Shown: positions 25,619-34,046, numbered from the stretch's first letter. The stretch is 47,198 nucleotides of DNA from Nitrospiraceae bacterium (GCA_020347665.1 CP070737.1:2205601-2252798), one strand, 5' to 3'. Notes: generated from the letters alone by a model not told the origin. Translations and numbers: made by a program.

Positions 25619-26980
25619 TTATCTGTCAGTGAGAGCTGCTTCTTCAATATGTGCAACGATCACAAGGACATAATTCTTTGTGTTAAGATATTTCTTTGCG
25701 ACACGAAGCACATCGTCCTTTGATACCGCATCAATTCTTTTCTTGTACGTTGACGCATAATCAAGGCCGAGCCCGTAATATTCTACTGCTGTTAAATACC
25801 GTGCCATCTTGCTGTTCGAGTCAATCCGAAGGGGGAAACTTCCGGTCAGATATGATTTGGCATCATTCAGTTCTTTATCGAGGACAGGGTATGTTCTGAT
25901 GCGTTTCAGTTCTGACAGGATGATATCAATAGCAGTGTCTGCAGAACGATTTTTTGTCTGGAGCGTGATATGGAAATTCCCGCCGTATTTCTGTGATGAG
26001 AATATGCTATGGACATCATATGATAGCCCTTTGGTATCACGGATAATGTCCATAAGACGGGATGAAAATCCTCCACCTCCCAGAATGAAATTCATTACTG
26101 AAACTGCATAATAATCAGGATTACTTATCTTGATTCCGAGATGTCCGAAAATGATGTTCGCCTGGGTAATATCCTTCTGAATTTTAACTACGCGTGGCCC
26201 ATCAAAAGGTTCTGGAACAGGCAGAGAGGGTAGCCGTGCCGCTTTTTGCTTCCATCCACTGAAATAGTTATCGAGCAATCTCCTGACCATCTTATGATCA
26301 ATGTCCCCGGCGACAGTCACGATGGCATTGTTGGGAACATATGTGGATTTATGGAAAGCGATGATATCCTCGCGGGTGATTGCATCGATAGAATTTACGG
26401 TGCCTATTACAGGCCAGCCGTACGGATGAGAACCAAACACTTCCTTTAAAAAAGCCTTGGATGCAACAATTCCAGGTTCCTCATTCTGCTGTATGATACT
26501 GTTCTTCATAATATTTTTTTGTCGCTCAATCTCTTGTGCTTTAAAGGCAGGATTCAGTATGATGTCAGAAAGAAGGTCAAGACCGAGGTCAATGTCCTTT
26601 TTTAAGACGGAAAGAGATACCGTAACGAAATCCGCACCACCAGAGGCGTGGAGAGACCCGCCGACGAATTCTATAGCCTCACTGATATCGCTGGCTGATC
26701 GTGTTGTCGTGCCTTCATTCAGAAGATCAGCAACCAAATTTGAAAGGCCTGCCTTTTCCGGGGACTCAAGGATACTTCCTCCCTTGATTACAACAACAAC
26801 AGTTATGATCGGCAGGGCTGTCCTCTCAGCATGAAGGAGGGTGATCCCATTGGCGAGAATTTCTCGTGTAGCGTGCCGCTCTTCATATGCATCAGCAGTT
26901 CCCATGAAGAAGAAAAAGAAAATAAGAAGAATACCGGAGACTATAGCGCTGTGCCTTTCAAGGAATGCCGGTGTGCTCAT
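25619..26980 (-). CDS. M16 peptidase-like protein, inactive subunit
   Basis: 453 residues with a signal/anchor sequence (about 10-31). The M16 fold is clear ('EILANGITLLHAERTALPII', 'GGGGFSSRLMDIIRDTKGLS') but the zinc motif HxxEH is replaced by NLVAD in GLSNLVADLLNEGT. Two-subunit M16 enzymes pair an active protein with such a degenerate partner that helps bind substrate. It overlaps the upstream active M16 gene by four bases (ATGA), consistent with a heterodimer in the periplasm. Confidence 0.9.
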   Translation of the reverse strand: MSTPAFLERHSAIVSGILLIFFFFFMGTADAYEERHATREILANGITLLHAERTALPIITVVVVIKGGSILESPEKAGLSNLVADLLNEGTTTRSASDISEAIEFVGGSLHASGGADFVTVSLSVLKKDIDLGLDLLSDIILNPAFKAQEIERQKNIMKNSIIQQNEEPGIVASKAFLKEVFGSHPYGWPVIGTVNSIDAITREDIIAFHKSTYVPNNAIVTVAGDIDHKMVRRLLDNYFSGWKQKAARLPSLPVPEPFDGPRVVKIQKDITQANIIFGHLGIKISNPDYYAVSVMNFILGGGGFSSRLMDIIRDTKGLSYDVHSIFSSQKYGGNFHITLQTKNRSADTAIDIILSELKRIRTYPVLDKELNDAKSYLTGSFPLRIDSNSKMARYLTAVEYYGLGLDYASTYKKRIDAVSKDDVLRVAKKYLNTKNYVLVIVAHIEEAALTDR

Positions 26981-28299
26981 TCTTTATCTGTACTTTCTTC
27001 ATGAGGGATCAAAATGCCCGTGGTTCTTCTTTCATCAACAAGATAGTGCTCCGCAACAGATCGGACATCTTCAGGTGTGACATTCCTGATGCCGTGAAGA
27101 TATGTTTCTATCAACCGCCATCCTCCCAACATTTCGAAGGTACCTATGGTCCGTGCCTGCATATAGATAGAATCCTGTTCCATAATAAAGGACGCCTCTA
27201 TCTGGTTTTTTGCTTTTTGAACTTCCCGTTCTGTCGGGGCTTGCTTTTTAATTTTTTCTATTTCTTTTTCCAGTGCCTGTTCAACATCTTGGCTCTTTAT
27301 CCCGTGAGCGGGGGTTGCCCCGATAAAAAACAGAAATGGATCACGATAGAAACCGGAATAGCTCGCCCATGCGGAGAGGGCAATCTGTTTTTCGTAAATC
27401 AATGTAGTATATAATCGCGAGCTTTTACCCTCGGATAAAATCATCGCGAGTACTTCAAGGGCATAGCTGTGTTCATGTTTGATGTCTGGTACCTTGAACG
27501 CTGACAGAATGTACGGCAACTCTGCTTCTTTTCTTACATATACCCTTCTTTCCCCTTTCTGTGCGGGATCGCTGAAAGGAGTCTGATTGACGTCGGGGCC
27601 TTTCGGGATTCTGCCAAAATGCTCTTCGATTGTCGCAAGGATATGTTCTTTGTTTACGTCACCAACTACCAGAATAACTGCATTATTAGGTACATAATAT
27701 GTCCTGTAATGGTTGATGAGGTCTGCGGGCTTTAACTGTTCAAGATCAGACATCCATCCGATGACAGGCCAGCGATAGGGATGGTTCTTGAAGGCCATCG
27801 CTATGACCTCTTCAAATAAATAATTCTGTGGATCATCTTCATATCTCAGCCGTCTTTCCTCCATGACAACATCGCGTTCGGCAAGGACAGCCTTGTCAGA
27901 GAGAAGCAGGTTATTCATTCTATCTGCCTCAAGTTCAATCGGCAATGCTATGCGTTTCGAAGCGAGCAGCTGAAAATAGCCGGTGTATTCCTTGGATGTG
28001 AACGCATTGTCAATGCCACCTGCTCTTTTTATGGTCTGAGAAAATGTCTTTGGCCCGAACCGGCTGGTTCCCTTGAACATCATATGTTCAAGCAGATGGC
28101 TCAGCCCCGTTTTTCCAAATGCTTCATCTCTTGATCCGACCCGGTACCATATCTGAAATGTAGCTGTTGGTGCCGAATGATCTTCCAGGATGAGCACCTT
28201 CAGGCCGTTTTTCAGGTTATATTCTTGTACATCAAGTGAAACAACCGGGCTCGCAAAAAAAAGGAGCCATACTACGGTAAAAATGACGCGAACATTCAT
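26977..28299 (-). CDS. M16 zinc peptidase (active subunit)
   Basis: 440 residues with a cleavable signal peptide ending near 'ASPVVSLD'. The inverted zinc motif HxxEH is intact in GLSHLLEHMMFKGT, with the distal Glu in 'AERDVVMEERRLRYEDDPQ'. The C-terminal half has the R/Y pair region typical of M16B ('SSRLYTTLIYEKQIALSAWA'). It probably degrades peptides in the periplasm together with the next gene's product. The gene begins the minus-strand pair. The 349-base region upstream of it contains the divergent PilZ leader. Confidence 0.94.
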   Translation of the reverse strand: MNVRVIFTVVWLLFFASPVVSLDVQEYNLKNGLKVLILEDHSAPTATFQIWYRVGSRDEAFGKTGLSHLLEHMMFKGTSRFGPKTFSQTIKRAGGIDNAFTSKEYTGYFQLLASKRIALPIELEADRMNNLLLSDKAVLAERDVVMEERRLRYEDDPQNYLFEEVIAMAFKNHPYRWPVIGWMSDLEQLKPADLINHYRTYYVPNNAVILVVGDVNKEHILATIEEHFGRIPKGPDVNQTPFSDPAQKGERRVYVRKEAELPYILSAFKVPDIKHEHSYALEVLAMILSEGKSSRLYTTLIYEKQIALSAWASYSGFYRDPFLFFIGATPAHGIKSQDVEQALEKEIEKIKKQAPTEREVQKAKNQIEASFIMEQDSIYMQARTIGTFEMLGGWRLIETYLHGIRNVTPEDVRSVAEHYLVDERRTTGILIPHEESTDKE

Positions 28300-28445
28300 A
28301 CTTAACTATAGCAGAATTTAAAGGTGTGTTTAAAGGGTTCGCGCAATAATGGGTGGAGAAAATAGGGTATCAGGAGGGCGGGCAGAAAAATGCATCTCAA
28401 AGAAAGCCAAACCACGCATTGTGATTCAGTAGACTGGCAGGACTC

Positions 28446-28475
28446 TTGACCTGTACTGTGCAGAACAATTACACT
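28446..28475 (+). promoter_or_regulatory. Sigma-70-type promoter upstream of PilZ gene
   Basis: TTGACC (28446-28451) and TACACT (28470-28475) are spaced by 18 bases. A start of transcription near 28482 would precede the ribosome-binding site of a 38-codon ORF at 28500 and leave about 165 bases before the PilZ start. The sequence between 28300 and 28445 shows no gene. Confidence 0.4.
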
Positions 28476-28499
28476 TCAATATAAGACCAAAAGGATGCG

Positions 28500-28616
28500 A
28501 TGCCCGGGAAGCAGGAGGCGCAGTTTCCGATACGGTTCACTGACGGCGCATGTGGGCGGATATCGGCAGAAAGTCGACGATGCCCTGAGAAGAGCTCATC
28601 CGTTTGCCGGCCATGA
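28500..28616 (+). CDS. Possible 38-residue leader ORF upstream of PilZ
   Basis: ATG at 28500 has AAAAGGA five bases upstream. The product (MPGKQEAQFPIRFTDGACG... to SSVCRP) has three cysteines and no family I recognise. Its TGA overlaps another ATG (ATGA at 28613) that opens an 11-codon ORF, MNFLRSFLKRV, ending TAG directly before the PilZ ATG (28649). The chain suggests translational coupling or a leader control, but chance cannot be excluded for ORFs this short. Confidence 0.35.
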   Translation: MPGKQEAQFPIRFTDGACGRISAESRRCPEKSSSVCRP

Positions 28617-28648
28617 ATTTTTTGAGATCCTTCCTGAAAAGGGTCTAG

Positions 28649-28957
28649 ATGCGTTTGGCAGATCGGTGTGCACGACATATGAGTGAGAGAAGAAAACACA
28701 CAAGAGAAACGTATAATGATTCTATAGAATTTGTTGTTCTGGAAGAAACCGACGATGGCTTGGATAGAAAACATGCTCATGGCACCATAGTGGATGTCAG
28801 CAGTGTCGGCATAGGTCTTCAAACACACTATGCACTTCAGGAGGGCCATGTCGTTGAATGGGATGACAAGCATGAGAAAGGAAAATTGCACATTGCGCTC
28901 GTAAAATGGTCCAGGAAAATAGAGGACTTTTACAGGGCAGGATTGTTGTTTATTTGA
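28649..28957 (+). CDS. PilZ domain protein (c-di-GMP receptor)
   Basis: 102 residues. The two binding motifs for c-di-GMP are present: RRKHTR (RxxxR, residues 14-19) and 'VDVSSVGIGL' (DxSxxG). A single-domain PilZ protein would act as a stand-alone receptor relaying c-di-GMP made by cyclases such as those in this window. The ATG at 28649 has AAAAGGG upstream; a second in-frame ATG (28679, MSERRKH) gives a tighter N-terminus. It overlaps the 3' end of the convergent gene by 8 bases. Confidence 0.85.
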   Translation: MRLADRCARHMSERRKHTRETYNDSIEFVVLEETDDGLDRKHAHGTIVDVSSVGIGLQTHYALQEGHVVEWDDKHEKGKLHIALVKWSRKIEDFYRAGLLFI

Positions 28958-29663
28958 TTTTTTCTTTAATCTCTTTCCATTTCTTTATGTTTGTGTCGTC
29001 ATCAATACCGTCAAATACATAGGTATCAGGTTTAAAGGCGTCAGATGATTCGACCACTGTACGGCTTCCGATAACTGTTTTTATCGAAAGACCGGCTTGT
29101 TTCAGATGAGAAAACACATTTCCTTCTTTCCAGGGAATCACCGCAGACAGGGGAAAATCATTTTTCTTTAACCACTCTCGTAAAGGTGCAGTTCCCAGAA
29201 ACCCGGTCTGCAGGTACACAAGCGGATATGTTTTCATAATACCGGAAATAACTTCGCGCCCAACTGTTATCGAATCTTTTGTAAGCGGATTTGAAAAAAA
29301 GCACCCTTCAATATCAACAAATACTATACTGCTTCCTTTTGTTAAAGACAGAATAACTCCTGTCCCAAGAGCTTCATCAGCACGCGCGGTTATTTCCAGA
29401 AGACCTTGTTTTTTAGGGGTGAAAGACTTGAAAGCGAAACCGTCAAGACCGGAAAGAGAATTTCCAATGGGAGTGTCATCAACTGAAAATTGAACTAGGA
29501 TCCCTCCGCGGGCAAAAAACCTCCCCCTTGTTTCCGCCGATAGCATAATTTCCTGGTTTTGTACCGCCACACGATCATGAACGCGAACGGCGGGTAACAC
29601 GAGGGAAGGAGAGAATAGTAAGATCAGAAATACGCATAACGAAAGAATTGTAACTTTCTTCAT
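28950..29663 (-). CDS. Exported protein with HAD-like C-terminal domain, conserved hypothetical
   Basis: 237 residues with a signal peptide (about 1-25, ending PSLVLPAV). The first half is beta-rich ('HDRVAVQNQEIMLSAETRGR', 'GILVQFSVDDTPIG'), like an Ig-type or adhesion domain. The second half starts 'IVFVDIEGCFFSNP' and resembles the fold of HAD/LNS2-type domains, but only the first Asp of the DxD motif is present, so phosphatase activity is doubtful. It follows selB on the same strand after 66 bases and is convergent with PilZ. Function unknown. Confidence 0.72.
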   Translation of the reverse strand: MKKVTILSLCVFLILLFSPSLVLPAVRVHDRVAVQNQEIMLSAETRGRFFARGGILVQFSVDDTPIGNSLSGLDGFAFKSFTPKKQGLLEITARADEALGTGVILSLTKGSSIVFVDIEGCFFSNPLTKDSITVGREVISGIMKTYPLVYLQTGFLGTAPLREWLKKNDFPLSAVIPWKEGNVFSHLKQAGLSIKTVIGSRTVVESSDAFKPDTYVFDGIDDDTNIKKWKEIKEKIK

Positions 29664-29728
29664 GTCTCATGTGCTCCTTACGGACGATAGGCGGACGGAA
29701 AATACGCTGTATCGTTTTTCTGTGGCAC

Positions 29729-31615
29729 TTATACCTTTTTCAGAAGTAGTTTTCGAACATCACCGGTCCGCATGGTAATATTCTCCGCATCAAGATATTC
29801 AAGGAACGGTAGCGCATATTTTCTGGACGTTTGAAGCATGTCCCTGAATTCTGCAACAGTCATTTCCGGTTTCTTTGAAAAAAATGTCTTTAGTATTGAT
29901 AGCATCTGTTCATATGACGATTGAGCGAGATAGAGTGATTCATTTATTCTGACCGCACGGCCTTCTTTCGATAGAATACTCAAAATGTCAGATGCCTGCT
30001 TTTGATTGATGCTCAAAGCAGCAATGATATCATTTTTCAGTGGAGGTTGAAATCCGCCACGTTCCAGCAGTTCAAGTATTTTATTTTTATATGTTTGCTC
30101 GCTGCTTGAGAGTGCAATTCTGAAATCCTTGAGTCTGATAATGTTCTTTTCCGCAGTCACCTTATCGAGGCTTGCAATAACATAATTGAACAACCTGGCA
30201 TTTACCTTGAGATAGCTTCGAGCCTCTTCTTTCGGAAGCCCCGGTTTGAGAGGGTTGTTTCGGTGAAACGAACTCAGATAGTCTGTTAAGGTATTGTGCA
30301 GTGAATGAAGTGATGAGCTATGGAGGAGTGTATCTTCATGGCGGATGATCTCGCCGGAATGAGTAAGTTTCTTTAACGCATCAGAGATCGTGCTGAGGTC
30401 GGACTGAATCCACCCCTGAATGGACTGAACAGCTATCCCCTGTATCCCGGCCTTTTGAACTTTCAAAGAAATTTTCTGATCAAGCGAGCCGCGGTGAAGT
30501 ATGCTGAGATCAGCCATGCCTTCCTTCCGCCGCCTTTTTCCGGGAAACGGATCCAGAATTTCCCCGCCGCCGAGCGTTTCAAGGGGAGAAAATCGCCTTA
30601 TAATATACCGGTCACCGGATGTCGTAACAACCCGATCCTGAAGCCTGAGCTGGCAGAAACAGGCTTCGCCTGCCTTAAGATCTTCCTTTCCGTATAGGAT
30701 TACCCTCGCCACGGTTTCAGACGTACCGGTGTAAAAATGCACGCGACTTCTGCTTTTTAGAAGAGGAGTGTTGTTCAGCATTTCGAGATAGACATCCAGG
30801 GAACTAGTTGTATTGAACGATGAAGGCGTTACCGCAACATCTCCTCTGCGGAGATCATCTTTTTCAACACCCTGCAGATTGATGGCAACTCTCTGTCCTG
30901 CGTAAGCAGTATCTATAGGCCTGCCATGGCTGTGCAGACCCCTGATTTTTGTATTGATGATCCGTGGAAGAATCTGAAGGGGATTATCAACAGAAATCAT
31001 TCCTGAGACAGCTGTCCCGGTAATGACGGTTCCAAATCCCTTTAAGGTAAAAACCCTGTCGATAGGAAGCCTGAATAATCCCCCTGATGTCTTCTGGGAT
31101 GTCTTCAAAGCGATACTCTTAATCTGCTCTTGCAGTAGCTCCAGGTTATCACCGTTTCTGGCAGATACCGGAATGATCGGTGCGTTTTCGAGAAACGTGT
31201 CTTTAACAAAGTTCTTAATATCGTCTGTAACGAGCTCGAGCCAGTCCTTTTCAACGAGATCAGTTTTTGTCAGAGCAACAAGTCCTGATCTTATGTCGAG
31301 GATGTTGCAGATGGCTAAATGCTCCCGGCTCTGTGGCATAATACCTTCATCCGCCGCAATAACAAGCAGTACCATATCAATCCCACCCGCACCTGCAAGC
31401 ATGTTGCTGATCAGTTTTTCATGCCCTGGTACATCGACGATCCCTATGGTGAGGTCGTCATCAGGGAACATGAGGTCTGCAAAGCCAATATCAATCGTAA
31501 TACCGCGCTCCTTTTCCTCCTTCAGTCTGTCCGGATCTGTACCGGTAAGGGCCTTTACGAGCGCACTTTTTCCATGATCAATATGTCCTGCCGTTCCGAG
31601 AATAATATGACGCAT
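29729..31615 (-). CDS. selB: Selenocysteine-specific elongation factor SelB
   Basis: 628 residues, the normal length. The GTPase domain has GTAGHIDHGKSALVKALT (P-loop), 'ITIDIGFADLMF' (switch I), DVPGHEKLI (G3) and TKTDLVEK (G4). Beta-barrel domains II and III follow and the C-terminal part contains repeated winged helices ('RGGFQPPLKNDIIAALSINQ') that bind the SECIS hairpin in selenoprotein mRNAs. SelB delivers Sec-tRNA to in-frame UGA codons. selA lies 0.5 kb upstream on the same strand, separated by a plus-strand gene. No selC tRNA or selD was found in the window. Confidence 0.96.
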   Translation of the reverse strand: MRHIILGTAGHIDHGKSALVKALTGTDPDRLKEEKERGITIDIGFADLMFPDDDLTIGIVDVPGHEKLISNMLAGAGGIDMVLLVIAADEGIMPQSREHLAICNILDIRSGLVALTKTDLVEKDWLELVTDDIKNFVKDTFLENAPIIPVSARNGDNLELLQEQIKSIALKTSQKTSGGLFRLPIDRVFTLKGFGTVITGTAVSGMISVDNPLQILPRIINTKIRGLHSHGRPIDTAYAGQRVAINLQGVEKDDLRRGDVAVTPSSFNTTSSLDVYLEMLNNTPLLKSRSRVHFYTGTSETVARVILYGKEDLKAGEACFCQLRLQDRVVTTSGDRYIIRRFSPLETLGGGEILDPFPGKRRRKEGMADLSILHRGSLDQKISLKVQKAGIQGIAVQSIQGWIQSDLSTISDALKKLTHSGEIIRHEDTLLHSSSLHSLHNTLTDYLSSFHRNNPLKPGLPKEEARSYLKVNARLFNYVIASLDKVTAEKNIIRLKDFRIALSSSEQTYKNKILELLERGGFQPPLKNDIIAALSINQKQASDILSILSKEGRAVRINESLYLAQSSYEQMLSILKTFFSKKPEMTVAEFRDMLQTSRKYALPFLEYLDAENITMRTGDVRKLLLKKV

Positions 31616-31743
31616 CAGTAAGCCTTCCTGAAAATAATGTTCATTATAATATTTTTTGACAACTATTGCTTATTAGAATAACTCTGATATGTTTCTGTGC
31701 ATACTGTCCCCATTTATACGGTAATCTCAGAACTCGTCAACAA

Positions 31744-31785
31744 TTTATGTAATTTTTATATATATTTATGTAATTTTTATATATA
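31744..31785 (+). repeat. 21-bp AT-rich tandem repeat, two exact copies
   Basis: TTTATGTAATTTTTATATA followed by TA is repeated exactly at 31744-31764 and 31765-31785. The second copy runs into TATAAT (31782-31787), a good -10 box, so the repeat sits at the likely promoter of the two-CW gene. It may be a regulator site or a slippage product. The 230-base gap between selB and this gene contains nothing else I recognise. Confidence 0.8.
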
Positions 31786-31845
31786 ATGAATAGAGAATTA
31801 ACAATAGATGGTTCAATCGAGAAGGTACTGAGGAGTTATTGAAAA

Positions 31846-32145
31846 TTGAAAAGGTCGAACTGCTGGGAATACAAAAAATGCGGAAGACAGCCGGGGGGAG
31901 CGCATGTCGATGACCTAGGGATCTGTCCGGCCACAAAAGAAGAGCGGCTCGATGGGATACACGGCGGCTTTAACGGGGGGAGGGCCTGTTGGGCACTGGC
32001 AGGTACGCTGTGCCAGGGCGAGGTCCAGGGCACGTTTGCCCAGAAATACAAAAATTGTGAAATGTGTGATTTTTTTCAAACGGTAAGAGAAGAAGAGTTT
32101 CCGAAGTTTATGCTTTCCGCAACCTTATTAGGTATGTTGCAATAG
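31846..32145 (+). CDS. Two-CW domain cysteine-rich protein
   Basis: 99 residues, TTG start. Contains paired Cys/Trp motifs: NCWEYKKCGRQPGG, 'LGICPAT', GGRACWALAGTLCQG, and 'NCEMCDFFQTVREEEF'. This is the pattern of the two-CW family seen in anaerobic Deltaproteobacteria and Nitrospirota, often attached to signalling proteins. The cysteines suggest metal or Fe-S binding; no function is established. AGGAG lies 13-18 bases before the start. It is inserted between selA and selB on the opposite strand. Confidence 0.75.
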   Translation: MKRSNCWEYKKCGRQPGGAHVDDLGICPATKEERLDGIHGGFNGGRACWALAGTLCQGEVQGTFAQKYKNCEMCDFFQTVREEEFPKFMLSATLLGMLQ

Positions 32146-32160
32146 ACTGCAGATTGTTTA

Positions 32161-33570
32161 TCAGCCCTCTGCGAGCCAAAAACGAACCGCGCTGATGAGT
32201 CCCGAAATGTCCTGCTTCAATATAGTGCGGGCATCCAGGAGAAGCGAGTGGCCTTTAATCCGGGCGACCACAGGAGGCGAACCGCTTCTGAAGCGTTTCT
32301 CTAATTCATTGACAGAAATGGTATCAGGCTTAATGGAGACCGCATAAGTCGGAAAGTCGGTATTGGGGAGTGAGCCGCCGCCCGCTCTTGAAGTATCTTT
32401 AATAATTTCTATGCGGGCATTCTTAATCTCCTTTTTAAGTTTAGACGCTATTCTTTGGGCACGTTTTCTTATTTCTTCAGGATTCTGGAGGAGCATATTG
32501 AGAACCGGAATGGTCTGTTGTGCGCGCTCTTCATCCATATATTCCATGAGAGTGGCTTCAAATGCCGCAATGGTCAATTTGTCTATTCTCATGGCCCGCG
32601 CCATAGGATTTTTTTGAATTTTCTGAATATATTTTTTTCTGCCGACAATAAGACCGCCCTGTGGGCCGCCGAGCAGTTTATCTCCGCTGAATGTTACGAC
32701 ATCAATCCCTGTCTTGACGATATCCCGAACAGACGGTTCTGTATATATACCGTGGGACTTCAGATCAAGCAGACATCCGCTGCCAAGGTCATACATAACC
32801 GGTATCCGGTTCTTTTTTCCCAGAATAATAAGTTCGTTTATGGGTACTTCATCAGTGAATCCGGTGATGAGATAATTCGACTGATGGACTTTGAGTATGA
32901 GGCCGGTATTCTTATTTATCGCTCTCTTATAATCGAAGAGATGGGTCTTGTTTGTGGTTCCGACTTCTCTCAGGATTGCATTGCTGGCTGCCATGATATC
33001 AGGAATTCTAAATGACCCCCCTATTTCTACGAGTTCACTTCTGGAGACAATTACTTCCTTACCCTGTGCGAGCGTATTGAGGCAGACCAGAACCGCTGCA
33101 GCATTATTGTTTACTATAAGCGTATCTTCCGCTCCGGTTATCTGCTTTAGGAGTCTTTTTGTATGGATATGCCGCTTGCCGCGTTTCCCCGTTGCAAGGT
33201 CATATTCCAGATTGGAATACCCTTTGCCGGACGCAACGATATTGTGAAGCATTTTTTCGGAAAGTGCGGCTCTTCCCAGATTCGTATGGATAACAATTCC
33301 CGTAGCATTAATAACCGGCACAAGACTGTATGCAGAAAGTTTTTGGAGATTGTCCGTGATTTCAGAAAACAGCTTGTCAGAAGAAAAAACCGTGACTGAT
33401 CCATCACGTAATGCCTGTCTGTTCAGGGAAAGAGCCTCCCTGATGGCCTGGAGTACTATTTTCCTTGGATACTTTGAAAGCCAGGTTATTCCTTCAGGAC
33501 CTTTAAGAAGTTCGTCAACTGAAGGAAGTGATTTGAGTACGGTATGATTTCCAATATGACGAGATCTCAA
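32161..33570 (-). CDS. selA: L-seryl-tRNA(Sec) selenium transferase SelA
   Basis: 469 residues. A PLP-dependent decameric enzyme that converts Ser-tRNA(Sec) to Sec-tRNA(Sec) using selenophosphate. Visible: N-terminal tRNA-binding helices ('LPSVDELLKGPEGITWLSKY'), 'VINATGIVIHTNLGRAALSE', 'AEDTLIVNNNAAAVLVCLN' and the PLP lysine in 'TFSGDKLLGGPQGGLIVG'. The TTG start overlaps the TGA of the upstream 92-residue gene (TTGA), so the two are coupled. SelA and SelB together imply selenoproteins in this genome. Confidence 0.96.
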   Translation of the reverse strand: MRSRHIGNHTVLKSLPSVDELLKGPEGITWLSKYPRKIVLQAIREALSLNRQALRDGSVTVFSSDKLFSEITDNLQKLSAYSLVPVINATGIVIHTNLGRAALSEKMLHNIVASGKGYSNLEYDLATGKRGKRHIHTKRLLKQITGAEDTLIVNNNAAAVLVCLNTLAQGKEVIVSRSELVEIGGSFRIPDIMAASNAILREVGTTNKTHLFDYKRAINKNTGLILKVHQSNYLITGFTDEVPINELIILGKKNRIPVMYDLGSGCLLDLKSHGIYTEPSVRDIVKTGIDVVTFSGDKLLGGPQGGLIVGRKKYIQKIQKNPMARAMRIDKLTIAAFEATLMEYMDEERAQQTIPVLNMLLQNPEEIRKRAQRIASKLKKEIKNARIEIIKDTSRAGGGSLPNTDFPTYAVSIKPDTISVNELEKRFRSGSPPVVARIKGHSLLLDARTILKQDISGLISAVRFWLAEG

Positions 33571-33845
33571 CTAATGCCCATTTTTTTTAATGCCTGGTCT
33601 GCAGTGTCAGCACCGGGTGCATCTTCAGGAAGATACAGCATTACACCGCCTTTAACCGGTCGTATGACTATTTTTCCCTCTTTTGCAAGTTTATTGGTAT
33701 AGTCAATGGGATTAGCTCCGTCAAAATACTTCTTAAAGGCCTCATTGAATCCTGAGTAAACAGTATGAATGCCTTTGTACCCCTCCTTTCTGAGCGACAC
33801 AATCGCCTTTTTGATGAATTCTTCGTGAGATACTTTGTCCGCCAT
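33567..33845 (-). CDS. Conserved small protein (winged-helix-like) coupled to selA
   Basis: 92 residues, ATG with a strong AAGGAGG upstream. 'EEFIKKAIVSLRKEGYKGIH', 'YSGFNEAFKKYFDGANPI' and 'KLAKEGKIVIRPVKGGVMLY' resemble a small conserved family found in Deltaproteobacteria whose function is unknown to me. The helix-helix-strand pattern would fit a winged helix. The overlap with selA suggests a shared transcript starting in the AT-rich region upstream. It could be a regulator of selA or simply an operon neighbour. Confidence 0.78.
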   Translation of the reverse strand: MADKVSHEEFIKKAIVSLRKEGYKGIHTVYSGFNEAFKKYFDGANPIDYTNKLAKEGKIVIRPVKGGVMLYLPEDAPGADTADQALKKMGIS

Positions 33846-33870
33846 GACATCCTCCTTATTTATTATCTCC

Positions 33871-33918
33871 TATATAATCCTCTATTATATAATATATAGT
33901 ATACTCCTGTTATATAAT
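33871..33918 (-). promoter_or_regulatory. AT-rich region with three TATATAAT octamers before the selA operon
   Basis: The octamer TATATAAT occurs three times on the plus strand (33871-33878, 33886-33893, 33911-33918), i.e. ATTATATA on the transcribed side. It lies 25-75 bases upstream of the 92-residue gene. Several overlapping -10-like boxes could act on the minus strand. The repeat number suggests an operator array, but low complexity alone could produce it. Confidence 0.4.
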
Positions 33919-33972
33919 CATTAATAATATTAATTAACTATATAACAATTTTTAATTAATGACAAGTGCTGT

Positions 33973-34046
33973 CCCTTCGCTTTCTCATGCTATTTCAAAC
34001 ATTTCTTGAAATGACAAGCGTATGGGGCAGGCTCATGAGAGAAGGG
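33973..34046 (-). other. Nested inverted repeat, possible structured RNA leader
   Basis: Outer arms CCCTTC (33973-33978) and TCTCATG (33983-33989) pair with CATGAGA-GAAGGG (34034-34046), leaving a 4-base bulge. An inner hairpin ATTTCAA (33992-33998) / TTGAAAT (34006-34012) has a 7-base loop. GACAAG occurs at 33961 and 34013. The element fills the 325-base gap between queC and the selA operon. It could be a leader RNA, a small RNA, or a processing/termination site for queC; no T-run follows the outer stem, so a simple terminator is unlikely. The rest of the gap (34047-34170) shows nothing. Confidence 0.5.

Noticed and set aside
28300-28500. Selenocysteine tRNA or other tRNA in the larger gaps
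   Set aside because: I looked for T-arm GTTCRANYC and matching acceptor stems in the gaps and found none; a tRNA program should confirm.
31786-31841. 18-codon ORF (MNRELTIDGSIEKVLRSY) upstream of the two-CW gene
   Set aside because: Its ATG overlaps the -10 box TATAAT, so it would not be on the transcript from that promoter, and it lacks a ribosome-binding site.
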